Shown here in pieces: positions 11,074 to 20,778 of a stretch of DNA of 64,000 nucleotides. The notes beneath the pieces were generated by a model. That model saw nothing but the letters and a program-made list of their open reading frames with translations, was not told the origin of the DNA and made no database searches. This DNA is from Triticum aestivum (lineage: Eukaryota; Streptophyta; Magnoliopsida; Poales; Poaceae), in contig NC_057801.1 in the NCBI RefSeq assembly GCF_018294505.1, positions 845,997,472 to 846,061,471 on the forward strand. The letters run 5' to 3'. The translations under genes were made by a program, and so were the position numbers. The first letter of the stretch is position 1. The number at the start of each line of letters is the position of its first letter.

Positions 11074-12870
11074 CTACAGTAGCAAAAGAAAAAGGAAATT
11101 AGAGAAACTAGGAGTAACTTGGAGTAGTAGTACTAATACAATTAGGGAGGAGGTAGTAACTTGGAGTACCTGCTTCTTCTTGGAGTTCCATATCAACTTC
11201 TTGAGGATTAACTGAATTTGCACAAATTAACAGGTTAACTGAATTTGCATCAGTTAACTAAATCTGATCATGTTAACTAAATTTGCACAGAGAAACACAT
11301 GGACAAACATGTAGTGTTCTTGGTGCCTTAATTTATCACACTCCCATGTCATTGATACATGAAATTGATACCAGCAGACTCAAACATGGAAATACATAGT
11401 ACTCCAACAGAGTAGATTTGCACTTTTTAGCATGATACCAGCAGACTCAAACATGGACATACAACAACATTACAAACATGAAATTAATAATCCATTGTTA
11501 TTTTGTTGGTATTGCTTTGTTGTTGGTTAAATATATGAGATATTTTCACAAGCATGCTTATGAAATTAATACTGAAATTAACTTCATAAATTCTCGAGTA
11601 CTCCAACGGCATTACTTCAACAATTTTGGAATGTTGATTCAGAAATTAATATTCAAAGATTCTCGTCATTGGTCCAGTGCACAAACGCTTGTTAAGTTAC
11701 TCCAACAACAAAGAGCTAGAGTTACTCTACAAATTTTAGTTTCACATGCTTGTGTCTGGAGTATATTGTAATAGGGGATTAGAGTGTTTCCATTGGAGTA
11801 CCTGCTTGCATAATTTCTTCTGCTTCCATTACTTCCATAGGTTCATCCGGTGGAGAGAATTTCAGGTCCACATTCATCATCTTCTTGCTGCTGATAATGC
11901 TGATAATGTTGTTGTTATTGTGCTCTTCTTGCTACTGCTATGTTCTTCTGTTGCTGCAGCTAATAATGCTGCTATTAATGCTTATGTTGATGTGTTATGG
12001 TCCTCCTCTTGATGCTGCTGCTGTTGTTGCACTCCTCTTGATGTTGCTGCTGCTCTTGTGTTGCTGCTGCTAGTGGTACTGCTGCTGATATTGGTATTGT
12101 TGTTGTTGTTGGATTGCTTCTGCTATTGGTACTACTGTTGTTGTTGGGTTCCTTCTACTATTGGTACTGCTGCTGTTGTTGTCTTGCTTCTGCTGTTATT
12201 ACTGTTGCTGATCGTTAGGATAAATTCTCTTCTTGTGCTAATCTGCTGATGAGTGGCTGATGTGCTGCAAAGGCTTGATATATTTTGCTTCCTTTTCTTG
12301 CTAACATAGGCTCACGAGAAGTGAGCAGCAGAGGATGCTCCTCCTGCTGCTGCATTGCTGGCTGGGCGCCGCGAGAAGCAGTAGAGGCTCTGGGCGCGGC
12401 GCGAAGTAGCAGAGGATCCTAAGCCAAATCCAAAGCAGAGGAGCTAGCAACTTATTGGCTGGCCGCTGCGAGGAGCTGCTGATGAGGAGCTGGGCACATG
12501 CAGGGGTTGGGCGCGGCCACGAGCAGGACACAGCCAGGAGTTGGGCACGGCCACGAGCTGGGCGCGACCGGGCTTGGTCCGGAGGTTGGCGCAGCCAGGA
12601 GCCGGGCACGGCCACGAGCCGAGCACGGCGAGGTGTGCCTCGACGCGGCAAGGTGGGCCTGGATCTGGGCGTGGCCCGGACGTGGACGCGGTAAGGTGAG
12701 CATGGCCAGGGAGGAGCGCCTTTATCTGGGCGCGGCGAGGTGCGCCGTGAGGAGCGCCTGGACGTGCGGATCGACTGGGGATTTGAAATTTGAAATGTGG
12801 TGGCCGCCAGGAAGAAGATGGGGGTAGAATTGTCTTTTTTCTGTTTTGTCGGCCGTGTCTGAAAAAGCTA
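11074..12870 (-). other. 5' part of the mariner element with candidate upstream exons and a CAG/CAA-rich tract
   Basis: On the minus strand a short frame at about 11879-11790 (MMNVDLKFSPPDEP...EEIMQA) ends at GCAG|GTACTCC. A second piece at about 11215-11166 (NPQEVDMELQEEA) ends at an almost identical donor. Either would join the transposase exon in phase. Region 11880-12230 is rich in CTG/TTG on the plus strand, that is Gln-type codons on the minus strand but with stops. 12440-12830 is GC-rich with no recognisable gene. Exon calls are tentative. Confidence 0.4.
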
Positions 12871-12899
12871 AACGCTCTTATAAAAGTTTACAGAGGGAG
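12871..12899 (-). repeat. Terminal inverted repeat of the mariner element
   Basis: AACGCTCTTATAAAAGTTTA then CAGAGGGAG, followed by the TA target dinucleotide. The same end type is seen in the short MITE at 44224-44281. Confidence 0.7.
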
Positions 12900-12901
12900 T
12901 A

Positions 12902-13635
12902 TTGTACATACTTGTCCAGATAGCATGCCATAGCACCGCCCCTGACTACGGCCGGCCTAGGGCCTTTTTTCATCGCAATTGACATAGCCAGTGCCATTTA
13001 TTAATACATGCACTAACAAAAGGATTGAACGATCTTAGCGACTAAAAATTGTACCTTATGTGAAAAATTACAATATCTGAACAACTAAAAATCATGAACC
13101 TAAGCATAAAAAAAAACATGATCCAAACAGCTAAAAATCATGAACTTGGTACTGTTGGAGCAATAAAAATATTTATGGTGCACCGGAAAATCTTTGACAT
13201 AGACTTCTTGAATAGCAAAAGAGAACAACTCATGAAATTTTTGTTTGAGAATGGTCTCTCGCCAATTATCTTGCCATAACATGACAGAACTGCCCTGCCC
13301 TGAAGTGCACTTGGCTACCATCTTAAAATCTAGCATGAACTGATAATGCTTTTCAACCAAGAACCAGCAGGCATGTTGCAATGCGTTCGGCCACGCCCCG
13401 AGTGACAATTCCTTTGAAATGATCTTTTATCCATCTCTAGTTATATGCACCATGGATTTAGCTGACGATCCATCGAGCTATCTGGATGCATGTATGCAAT
13501 CTCGTTGTTAATGTGATCCATTTATAACAGTATAAAAAAGTGCTTCATCACCTCTGTTTTCACGTAGCCAAACATACACTCTGCTAAACATAATGCAATA
13601 TTATTATTTGAAAGTGTTTACCCAGACAAGAATGA
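12902..13635. other. Diverged left part of the first MADS repeat unit
   Basis: 13000-13150 (TTTATTAATACATGCACTAAC, then AACAACTAAAAATCATGAAC) resembles 26280-26420 in unit A and 57120-57260 in unit B. 13590-13630 (TTTGAAAGTGTTTACCCAGA) resembles 40770-40798. The sequence between those anchors is mostly deleted here, so this is an older, shortened copy of the unit. The LINE fragment is the only coding trace. Confidence 0.6.
13100..13408 (-). pseudogene. Non-LTR retrotransposon (LINE) reverse-transcriptase C-terminal fragment
   Basis: The frame contains VMLWQDNWRE followed by FHELFSFAIQE, the spacing typical of the stretch after the reverse transcriptase and before the zf-RVT domain of plant LINEs. 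No reverse-transcriptase core or endonuclease is nearby. The same fragment, more decayed, is in unit A (about 40375-40600) and unit B (about 62395-62620), so it belongs to the ancestral repeat unit. Confidence 0.6.
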
Positions 13636-15138
13636 TTTTTTTCAAGGGTACGCAAATTGCGTACCTTAGCTTTATAGAAGGAGAGAAAAAGACATACAAC
13701 AACGTCTACCACTCGCTGCGAACAACAAAGGCGACCAACTCCACACCCGGATCGTACAAGGTCAACCAAGCACAGCAACACTGCTACGAAACAAAAAGCC
13801 TACCCAACACGAGCCCCTCGCCGCGTCTCGGCCGACACTGAAGAACTCCGAAGAACAGCAACTCCAGCTTCCTTGGATTAGCCAGCGACGACCGTACATG
13901 GCGCCGGAGGAGAAAGATCTGGGAAGCGGTGAACACCGGAAGAGCGCATCATGGGACCTCGAGTCTCCCAGCACAATGCTCCCAACAGAGTAACAACCTC
14001 AAAGACGTTGTCATCATGCCGATCCTACGAATCAAGGCTTTCGCCCCGGAAACAGCTGCCGAGAGGAGGTCGCGAGGAAGATAGCGTTGTACTCGGCGAA
14101 GCCTCCAGGAAGGTGAATGACACCCGCAGGTGCCATCAATGCCAGTACGGCCACAACCGCATAGCATTTTCATCCGCAACGCTGCACATCTCCATGTCTC
14201 CAAGATCCCGGCCAGTCCAGATCAGATGCCTCGCATCGCCATCACCGCGACAAGTTGCCATCGAAGCCCCCCTCACTGCCGAGGGAACACGCCTAAAGCC
14301 ATCACCTTCAATCTCGACTAGGAGCCGCAGCAACCACCTAGCGGTGCAAAGCCAGCTCCGCCACGGTGGCCTTCACCCGCGCCAGGGGACTGCCACCAGA
14401 ATGGATCAGACCCACACCTCCAACCACACTCCGGCACCCACACCACCGAGGCATCGCCGCACGCCTCACACGGCAGCAACCGGGCTCCCGCTGCCCGCCA
14501 AGACCCTTCCTGGCTAGGCCTCGCAGCGCCGCTGCCGCTGTGGCTGCGCTCGCACCGCCGCCACCGCTAGTGCCAGTGCACCACCTACACCCTCCTTCCT
14601 TCTACGCTCCACACAAGGGTCCAGAGACAACCGCCGCACTCCCTGCCATGAGCACCCACTGGCCATCACCGAAGACGCACCAAATCACTACTAGAGAAAA
14701 GCTTACCAGTAGCGCTGTTTTTTTGCTACCAGTAGCGCGGGTATCAGCGCTACTGCTACGGCGCTATAGCTATTTTGTAGCAGTAGGGCCTTTCTAGACC
14801 AGCGCTACTGGTAAGTTCAAGTAGTAGTAGCACGTTTTTAGGCCCGCGCTACTGCTAACATTTATGTCTTTTTTTTAATATTTTGGTGCTGTACATGTTT
14901 AAACAGATATATCTTTTATACAATAACAACTCATCATAAACTAGTCTGTTTAAATAGCATATTCATTACCACTAGTCATCACCACCAAACAATGTTCGTC
15001 AATGAGACATCATATATATAACAAGTTGGTAACTAGTCATATATAATCACAACTCCTCATCCTCCTCATCAACCCTAACACATTGTAGCACATAATAACA
15101 CATTCTACCTAGGACCTACTCCTCTCATAGGACCTACT

Positions 15139-16366
15139 CTACCCTCTCTTAGGTAAAATATCATAAAACAAGATAGGCATTGACTCTTCATTAAGGAAAC
15201 TGGACTCTCCATAATGAAGAACAGAGATCATCCTGTCTCCAAGTCTTGGCCTACGCACAATGTTGCTTCCAAGTAGCTCTCTACGATGGTTGAAACATTT
15301 TTTCCAATCATTTATTATCATGGCTTCGTCGCTTTTAGAAATCCGGTATGGACAGGAGTGATGTGGATACTGCGGCTGACCTGGCCGTGGTGGCCGTAAG
15401 CTCATAACATTAACGCGACCTCCTGGCAACATCAGATGAGGCACACAATCCATCGGGATTTTCTGTTCAAAAACATAGTAATAACTTTGTAGTTTAGTTT
15501 TAGCAAAATTTATGCAAAAGATGCACGGATGTCATAATAGTAGAAAATCTTACCATGCTATCTCCATTGATGTTACCGTAGCACATCGCGTGCACTAGTG
15601 GCACATATTGACCATAATTTTGAGGAATTCGATAATAGCTATTGTAATTCTCAAGATCAGTAAAAAATGCGATAAGACCATCTTTCTCCTTATAAGTTAA
15701 TTGTGCTTCATCATTGTAGTAGTAGGTTCTGTCTACCATCTTCCGTACATTTTTTGAAGAATGAAAATAAGCTGTCAATGGAAATAAGCTGTGAAATATT
15801 TTGAAATAAACAATAGAAATTACTTATTAAATATGTTTAAGAAACTCACACAGCGGTAGAACTGGAAGCGTGTCAACAAGGACCGAAATGGTCATATCAT
15901 TTTCGTCGATGTCAGGATCACCAAGATCGAAGGTGAGAAGCATACCCTCATGAAAATCATACGCCTTGGAAAGGGCTTCCCAATTCGGACAACCAAAATT
16001 GGATGAGTTCACAGAATTGTATAGTTTTATAGCAAAATCATAACCATGATGGGTCCTTAGTTGAATTATCTTTGTCTCCATGCTTTCATGATCTTCAAAA
16101 CCCATCTTCTCCAAGACATAGCGTCTTGCATGGCATGGGATAAGCTATTCGAATTGTAAAAGATGGAAATTACATGTTGAAGAAGTAGAGAAGTCGTGCA
16201 AAAATAACAAAAAACACTTGTCATCGTTGCGTACCGTATGAACATCGAAGGTCTCTTGGAGTTTGATGCTGAAGTGCTGACCTTCTATCAGGTGAGGCCT
16301 GTCGCACGGACCGCGCTCATCTTCGCAGTAATTGCACATAGCGAATTCCCTTTCGTGGTGAGACAT
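15139..16366 (-). CDS. Four-exon gene with B3-like DNA-binding folds, inside a CACTA element
   Basis: Four exons join into one open frame of 322 codons: 16366-16235, 16144-15850, 15771-15554 and 15462-15139. All introns are GT-AG (donors GTACGC, GTGAGT, GTAAGA) and phases match at each join (0, 1, 0). Exon 1 has a Cys-rich start (MCNYCEDERGPC). The region after the first join reads like a plant B3 domain: IPCHARRYVLE, then HGYDFAIKLYN, a CPNWEALSKAYDF core and EGMLLTFDLGD. The last exon starts a second, weaker B3-like repeat (KIPMDCVPHLMLPGGRVNV, later LGDRMISVLHYGE). B3 proteins bind DNA in the nucleus. That function here is inference; the open spliced frame is seen directly. No CACTA transposase domain is present. 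Alternative: another conserved transposon-carried family. Confidence 0.7.
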
Positions 16367-16711
16367 TTCCTAATAGGTAACTAATAATCCATCATCGAAT
16401 ACATATATAGTAGTTTGTAGCAAAGATCATCATATAACAACTAAAACACCTAAAATTTGTAGTTTGTAGTAGTTTGTAGCAAAGATCATCATATAATCCA
16501 TCATGAATACATATATAGTAGTTTGTAGCACAAACCGCGCTCATCTTTTGCATGCAATAAGCAAATAACTAATAGGTAATTAATAAGCCATCATCGAATA
16601 CATATATAGTAGTTTGTAGCAAAGATCATCATATAATATCACTAATACATCTCGAATAATAGCTCCTCTAGGTTCAGTGTGCCGCGGTGGACACCCAAAG
16701 AGAAGGAACCA

Positions 16712-17038
16712 TCACCGGATCATAGCTACAGTGAGATTCCCAAAGAAACTGCTAAGTATTGGAGAACCGACCAAGTAGCGCTGGACGTGCGTGTTCTCCT
16801 CCGTGACACGGTGTTGTACCACCTGCGCGGGGCACTCAAGCCTCTCCACCGATGCAGGCCCACGTGACCGCCACCAAAGAAGCTCCGGGTCGACAACGGG
16901 CTGGCTCCTCACTAAGCTGCGCTCACCAGAAGGTAGCACAACCCAGTACCAGCCCGGCGGAGCCCAGTCCCGGACATGGCCCCTCGGCTCAACCAGGAGT
17001 CCTCCGCCGAGTCGACGACGAGGATGTGGGATAGGCAT
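16712..17038 (-). CDS. Uncharacterised ORF inside the CACTA element
   Basis: 108 codons from ATG 17038, upstream of and on the same strand as the B3-like gene. It is Arg/Pro/Trp-rich (GHVRDWAPPGWYWVVLPSGE), with no transmembrane segment or known motif that I recognise. It could be a separate gene, an upstream exon of the neighbour or a remnant of a transposon ORF. No clear splice link to 16366 was found. Confidence 0.35.
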   Translation of the reverse strand: MPIPHPRRRLGGGLLVEPRGHVRDWAPPGWYWVVLPSGERSLVRSQPVVDPELLWWRSRGPASVERLECPAQVVQHRVTEENTHVQRYLVGSPILSSFFGNLTVAMIR

Positions 17039-17627
17039 CGTCGACGTCGAGAACAAATTGCTTAATTATGAAAACAAAATTAATAAACACTTAGCAAAAT
17101 TTGGCATGACCTTCGCTAAAAACAGGATCAATCGAGCGCCTGAAATTTGCCAAAACGTAAATGAATCGACATTTCTGGCAAAACATAGGCCACTCGGAAA
17201 AATATGACATGTTCAAAATATGACATGTCCACTGCAAATTTGCATATAACAAGAAAAATTGATTGAACTAAAAAAATAACAACAATTGCTTTAACTAAAA
17301 AAATACCTAGAATTTTGTTAACTACATACACCTAAAACAACAAAAATTCTGTTAACCACACCTAAAACAACTAAACCACCTAAAATTCTGTTAACTACAC
17401 CTAAAACAACTAAAACACCTAAAACTCTTTTAAATACACTTAAAACAAATTCAACATTATTCTAAGAACACCTACATTATTCTAAGAACCTACATTTTTA
17501 ACTAAAACACCTACAAATTTAACTAAAACACCTTAAAATACAATTAAAACACCTACATTATTCTAAGAACCTACATTTTTTCAACTAGGATTCAAAATAA
17601 TTAACTACTCTCTAATAACAATAACTA

Positions 17628-17900
17628 GGGAGGGGGGGAGGAGGAGGAAGGAGGGAGGAGTACCTCTCTCGGTGTAGGAGGGCCGGCGAGGGGGGGGGGT
17701 GACCGGCGGGGGAGGATGGCCGGTGCGGGGGGGGGGGGGTTAGGGGAGGAGGGCCGATGCGGGGGGGGGGGAGGAGGGCGGCCGGCAGGGGAGGAGGGCC
17801 GGTGCGGGAGGGGGACGACAGGGCGGGAGGAGGGCCGGTGCGGGAGGAGGGCCGGTGCGGGAGGGCGGCCGGAGTAGGACGCGGGGGCGGCGGCCGGATC
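17628..17900 (+). repeat. G-rich tract in the CACTA element
   Basis: Many runs of 5-12 G (for example near 17690, 17730 and 17761) are separated by GGCCGG/GGTGCGGG units. Plus-strand G-quadruplex formation is plausible. Proline-rich minus-strand frames across it are composition artefacts. Confidence 0.6.
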
Positions 17901-18456
17901 GGGGGATGACTGAGGGATTCGATCTGGTGGTGTGAGCTTGTGAGTGTGTGTGAGGGGAGAGGGGTGGTGCGCGGGCCGGCGCGGGAGGAAGAGGTCGGCT
18001 TAGCGGCAGCGCGGGGGAGGGGGCCCAGCGCTATAGCTAAAGCTGCAACGGGGGGCCGAGAGTGTGGCCCATTAGCAGTAGCGCTGGCCGTGAAATCCAG
18101 CGCTACTGCCAACGTGCGCTTGTAGCGCTGGTGCTGGCCGGCGCTACTGTTAAATAGCAGTAGCGAGGGGTATCTAACCAACGCTACTTCTAAATGTCTA
18201 CCTATAAGCATTTTCCTAGTAGTGAATCCGCCGCTCGCTGCTCGCCAAGATTCTCTCTTGGCCGAGCCATCGCAGCGCCGCCGCCACCGGTCTGGCCATG
18301 GAGACCCTGCCGTAGCCGACACCGCACGGGCTTTGCTCGGCGGCGCCCGCCGCCGGGGGGGGGGGGGGGGAGGGGAGGGGAGGAGGGTGGAGGTTGTGGG
18401 CGGCGGCTAGGGTTCAAGCGTCCGGGCCGCCCACGGGCGGGTGACACGGGGCGGTA

Positions 18457-18708
18457 CTCCCTCTTTATATAAGGTGTATTATTTTTCCAAAAAGTCAAAC
18501 TTCTCTAAGTTTGACCAAGTTTATAGACAAAAATATCAATATCTAGAATACCAAATCATTATCACCAAATTCATCATGAACTATATTTTTACATTGTATA
18601 TATTTAGTATTATAAATCTTTATATATTTTGCTGTAAACTTGGTCAAACATAGACAACAGTTGACTTTTTGAAAAACTAATACACCTTATATTTAGGAAC
18701 GGAGGGAG
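18457..18708. mobile_element. Stowaway MITE (252 bp)
   Basis: Starts CTCCCTCTTTATATAAGGTG and ends with the inverted form CACCTTATATTTAGGAACGGAGGGAG. TA duplications lie at 18455-18456 and 18709-18710. The inner sequence has TTTGACCAAGTTTATA and its inverse. It is nested in the LINE-like retroposon. Confidence 0.93.
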
Positions 18709-18725
18709 TAACTCATAAGCTAGCG

Positions 18726-19306
18726 CAAGAATGAAATTATTAATTGGAGAATTTCATGCTGACGTAGACATGAGGGTTATTGACGTTGTGCGCGCGAGAT
18801 CGTACCGCCCGGTGGTGTAGGTATGACATTTTGATGGCAATTGGAGGCACGGATATATATTCCATGTTTTATATCAAAATATGTGCCCAAGAAAAAGACA
18901 TTATTTTCCAATTACTACTTTCTTCGCCCGAATTACTCATCACAAAAATGGATAGAAAGGTATGTATCTAGACCTAAAATACATGTAGACACATCCTTGT
19001 CTATGACAAGTAATTCCGGACGGACGAACACTTGCTTTTAATCCTCAAAGAAGAAAAGGAAAGAGCACTTGCTTTTGTGCGTCCAACAATATTTTGTTGT
19101 CACGTCCCGATCGATTCAGCTTAGCGCATACCAAATTGCATACCAAAAAAAGAAAAGGAAAATAAAGGACCGCCTTCTTTTGGGGTGCGAAGGAATAGTT
19201 TCTAAATAATACGGTGTACGTAGTTATCCTTTGACGCGTGAGTTTAATGTATACAGCTCAGCACATACCTGCCCAGCGAAGAAGGGATTCCTCTCCGGAC
19301 GCTTGC
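18726..19306 (+). other. Upstream region of the MADS-box gene
   Basis: No gene. Sequence such as GAAATTATTAATTGGAGAAT and GGTGGTGTAGGTATG matches 40801-40900 upstream of the unit A pseudogene and 62804-62900 in unit B, so it is the shared, diverged MADS promoter region. A short AAAGAAAAGGAAA-type purine run precedes the core promoter. Confidence 0.6.
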
Positions 19307-19314
19307 TATATAAA
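19307..19314 (+). promoter_or_regulatory. TATA box of the MADS-box gene
   Basis: TATATAAA lies 98 bp upstream of ATG 19412. The matching site in the pseudogene units is altered to CTATATACCC (about 41405 and 63708). Confidence 0.6.
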
Positions 19315-19411
19315 CCCCCTGACCCCGAGACGTAGCCACACCAAAGCCACACCCACAGCCACTCCTCTACCTCCCTTCTCTGAGCCTATACACCAAGCGA
19401 GCGAGCGAGCA

Positions 19412-20266
19412 ATGGCGGCGCCCAACCGGAGAGGTGGCAGCGGCCGGAAGAAGATCGTCATCCGCCGGATCGAGCAGGAGGATGCCCGGTTCGTCTGCTA
19501 CTCCAAGCGCCGCCAGGGGTTCTTCAACAAGGCCACGGATCTGGCGGTCCTGACCGGCGCCCAGGTGGCCGCCCTCGCCTTCTCTCCCCACGGCAGGGCC
19601 TTCTCCTTCGGCCACCCCTCCGTCGACTCCGTCGTAGAACGCTTCCTGGCGGGGGAGGCTGCGGGGGCTGGCGCGAAGGAGGAGGGCGCTGCCGACCACC
19701 GCTTGCTGGCGGGGGAGGGCGCTGCCGGCGAAGACAAGAAGCTCGAGAAGCTGCACCAGGAGCTCGACGAGCTGCGCACGGAGCTGACCGAGTTGAAGAA
19801 GCGGACCAAGCGCACGGACAAGGCCATGGCGAAAGAGCGCTCTGCGGGGGACCAGATAGCGGCTTGGTTCGACCACAAGGCGCGCGACATGGGAGACGAG
19901 GACATGGCGGCCTTCTTCGCCGCGCTGATGCAGATGAAGGACGCCGTCTCCGATCGCGCCAACCAGGTTCTCCTCGAGGCGATGCACGCCCACATGAGCC
20001 GCATGGCGGAGGTGGCCCCGCCGCCGCTGCCGCCTCAGATCTTCGGTGGCAGCACCTTCGAGTTCGGTAGCAGCAGCGGCACCGCCAACGACGGGATGGA
20101 GTTCCAGTTTCGGGTGCCTCCGCCACAGGAGCAGGGGTTCGAGGCCGGGATGGATATGCAGCAGATGGTGATGCCGGCGCCCCCTCCGTCTCACGTGGTC
20201 GCCGCCGGGATGGATGTGCAGGAGATGCCTCCGCCGCCGGGATGGATCTGGAGCAGATGCAGATGA
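19412..20266 (+). CDS. Type I (M-alpha) MADS-box transcription factor, C-terminus shortened
   Basis: ATG 19412 opens a single-exon frame of 284 codons, as usual for type I MADS genes. Residues about 10-68 are a MADS domain (basic GRKKIVIRRIEQEDARFVCY, then SKRRQGFFNKATDLAVLTGA) followed by FSFGHPS at 65-70, typical of the M-alpha/AGL62-like group. Residues about 109-142 form a charged coiled coil (KLEKLHQELDELRTELTEL). The C-terminal part has repeated AGMDxQxM units. Such proteins bind CArG-type DNA in the nucleus; in grasses many act in gametophyte or endosperm. The frame ends at 20266 after GWIWSRCR, but the +1 frame continues the family sequence (MDLEQMQM to GFPY, stop at 20413-20415). A 13-bp deletion relative to the unit A paralogue explains this. 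An in-frame extension upstream of 19412 crosses the promoter and is rejected. Confidence 0.85.
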   Translation: MAAPNRRGGSGRKKIVIRRIEQEDARFVCYSKRRQGFFNKATDLAVLTGAQVAALAFSPHGRAFSFGHPSVDSVVERFLAGEAAGAGAKEEGAADHRLLAGEGAAGEDKKLEKLHQELDELRTELTELKKRTKRTDKAMAKERSAGDQIAAWFDHKARDMGDEDMAAFFAALMQMKDAVSDRANQVLLEAMHAHMSRMAEVAPPPLPPQIFGGSTFEFGSSSGTANDGMEFQFRVPPPQEQGFEAGMDMQQMVMPAPPPSHVVAAGMDVQEMPPPPGWIWSRCR

Positions 20267-20690
20267 CGATGCCTAAGCCGCCGGGGTTCGAGGCAGGGCT
20301 AGACAAGGAGATAGATCAATGGCTTGATGTGATGCTGCCGCGTCCGGAGTTCACTGCCGGGATGGAGACGGTGCAGCAGGGGCTCGATCAACCGAACGCC
20401 GGCTTCCCGTACTGAGATCCAAACCCAGTCAGAGCCCGAGTCCAGTGGATGCAGGCATGCATATAGACACTAGTTTCATGCCTAGTTTACATATGCATCT
20501 TCTACTTAAGTCTTCGCGTTAATTTTTTGTTTTATTTGAAATGAAGTCGTCGCGTCAATCTTTGGTGTGGACGAAATTAAAAATTTCGTCAATATTTTTA
20601 TTTGGCCATTTCCTTTCCTTATCATGCATTAATGGGTTGTAATCTGTATTGCACCGATATGAATGAAATACAAAGGTCGATCTGTGCTGG
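20267..20690 (+). other. Out-of-frame former C-terminus and 3' end region of the MADS gene
   Basis: 20267-20415 would encode about 49 further family residues in the shifted frame. Beyond it the sequence TGTATTGCACCGATATGAATGAAATAC (about 20646-20671) matches the 3' end of the pseudogene (about 42910-42950), and AATGAAA is a plausible polyadenylation signal. Confidence 0.5.
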
Positions 20691-20778
20691 ATACATCTAT
20701 TTATTAATTACTGTATATACTATTACTAAAATAAGGGACAAACGAGCCATCCCATGCATTCACATAATCTACAATTTT

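Larger units (their letters stand above)
9936..12899 (-). mobile_element. Tc1/mariner element remnant (plant MLE)
   Basis: A mariner transposase pseudogene on the minus strand lies downstream of a Stowaway/mariner-type terminal inverted repeat at 12871-12899 (reads CTCCCTCTGTAAACTTTTAT on the minus strand), followed by TA at 12900-12901. No matching end is visible between 8262 and 9935. The left end has either decayed or lies left of the gypsy element, beyond the window. Confidence 0.75.
14686..18224. mobile_element. Non-autonomous CACTA (En/Spm) transposon carrying a gene
   Basis: The left end reads CACTACTAGAGAAAAGCTTA; the right end, reversed, reads CACTACTAGGAAAATGCTTA. The 3-bp duplication AAT is at 14683-14685 and 18225-18227. 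Subterminal regions hold many copies of an AGTAGCGC-type motif on both strands, as CACTA transposase binding regions do. Length is 3539 bp. There is no CACTA transposase. Inside are a four-exon B3-like gene and a second minus-strand ORF. Confidence 0.95.
13636..18725 (-). mobile_element. LINE-like retroposon, nested host of a CACTA element and a MITE
   Basis: The insertion is flanked by CAAGAATGA at 13627-13635 and 18726-18734. Unit A has related sequence without it (about 40790-40815). On the minus strand it ends in a seven-A tail after CTATAAAGCTAAGGTACGC..., the look of a plant LINE 3' end. Its own sequence is 13636-14682, 18228-18454 and 18711-18725, roughly 1.3 kb, GC-rich, without a complete protein. 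It is probably a 5'-truncated LINE, mainly 3' untranslated region. A long plus-strand frame at 13951-14517 has no family resemblance. Confidence 0.65.

Noticed and set aside
11885..12249. Leu/Cys-rich plus-strand ORFs that look like membrane proteins
   Set aside because: They translate a CTG/TTG-rich trinucleotide tract; no start context or family resemblance.
17612..18322. Proline-rich minus-strand ORF of 236 codons
   Set aside because: Produced by the G-rich tract and crosses the CACTA right end into other DNA; it cannot be one gene.
19367..20306. Long minus-strand ORFs opposite the MADS gene
   Set aside because: GC-rich shadows of the plus-strand MADS coding frame with no family motif.
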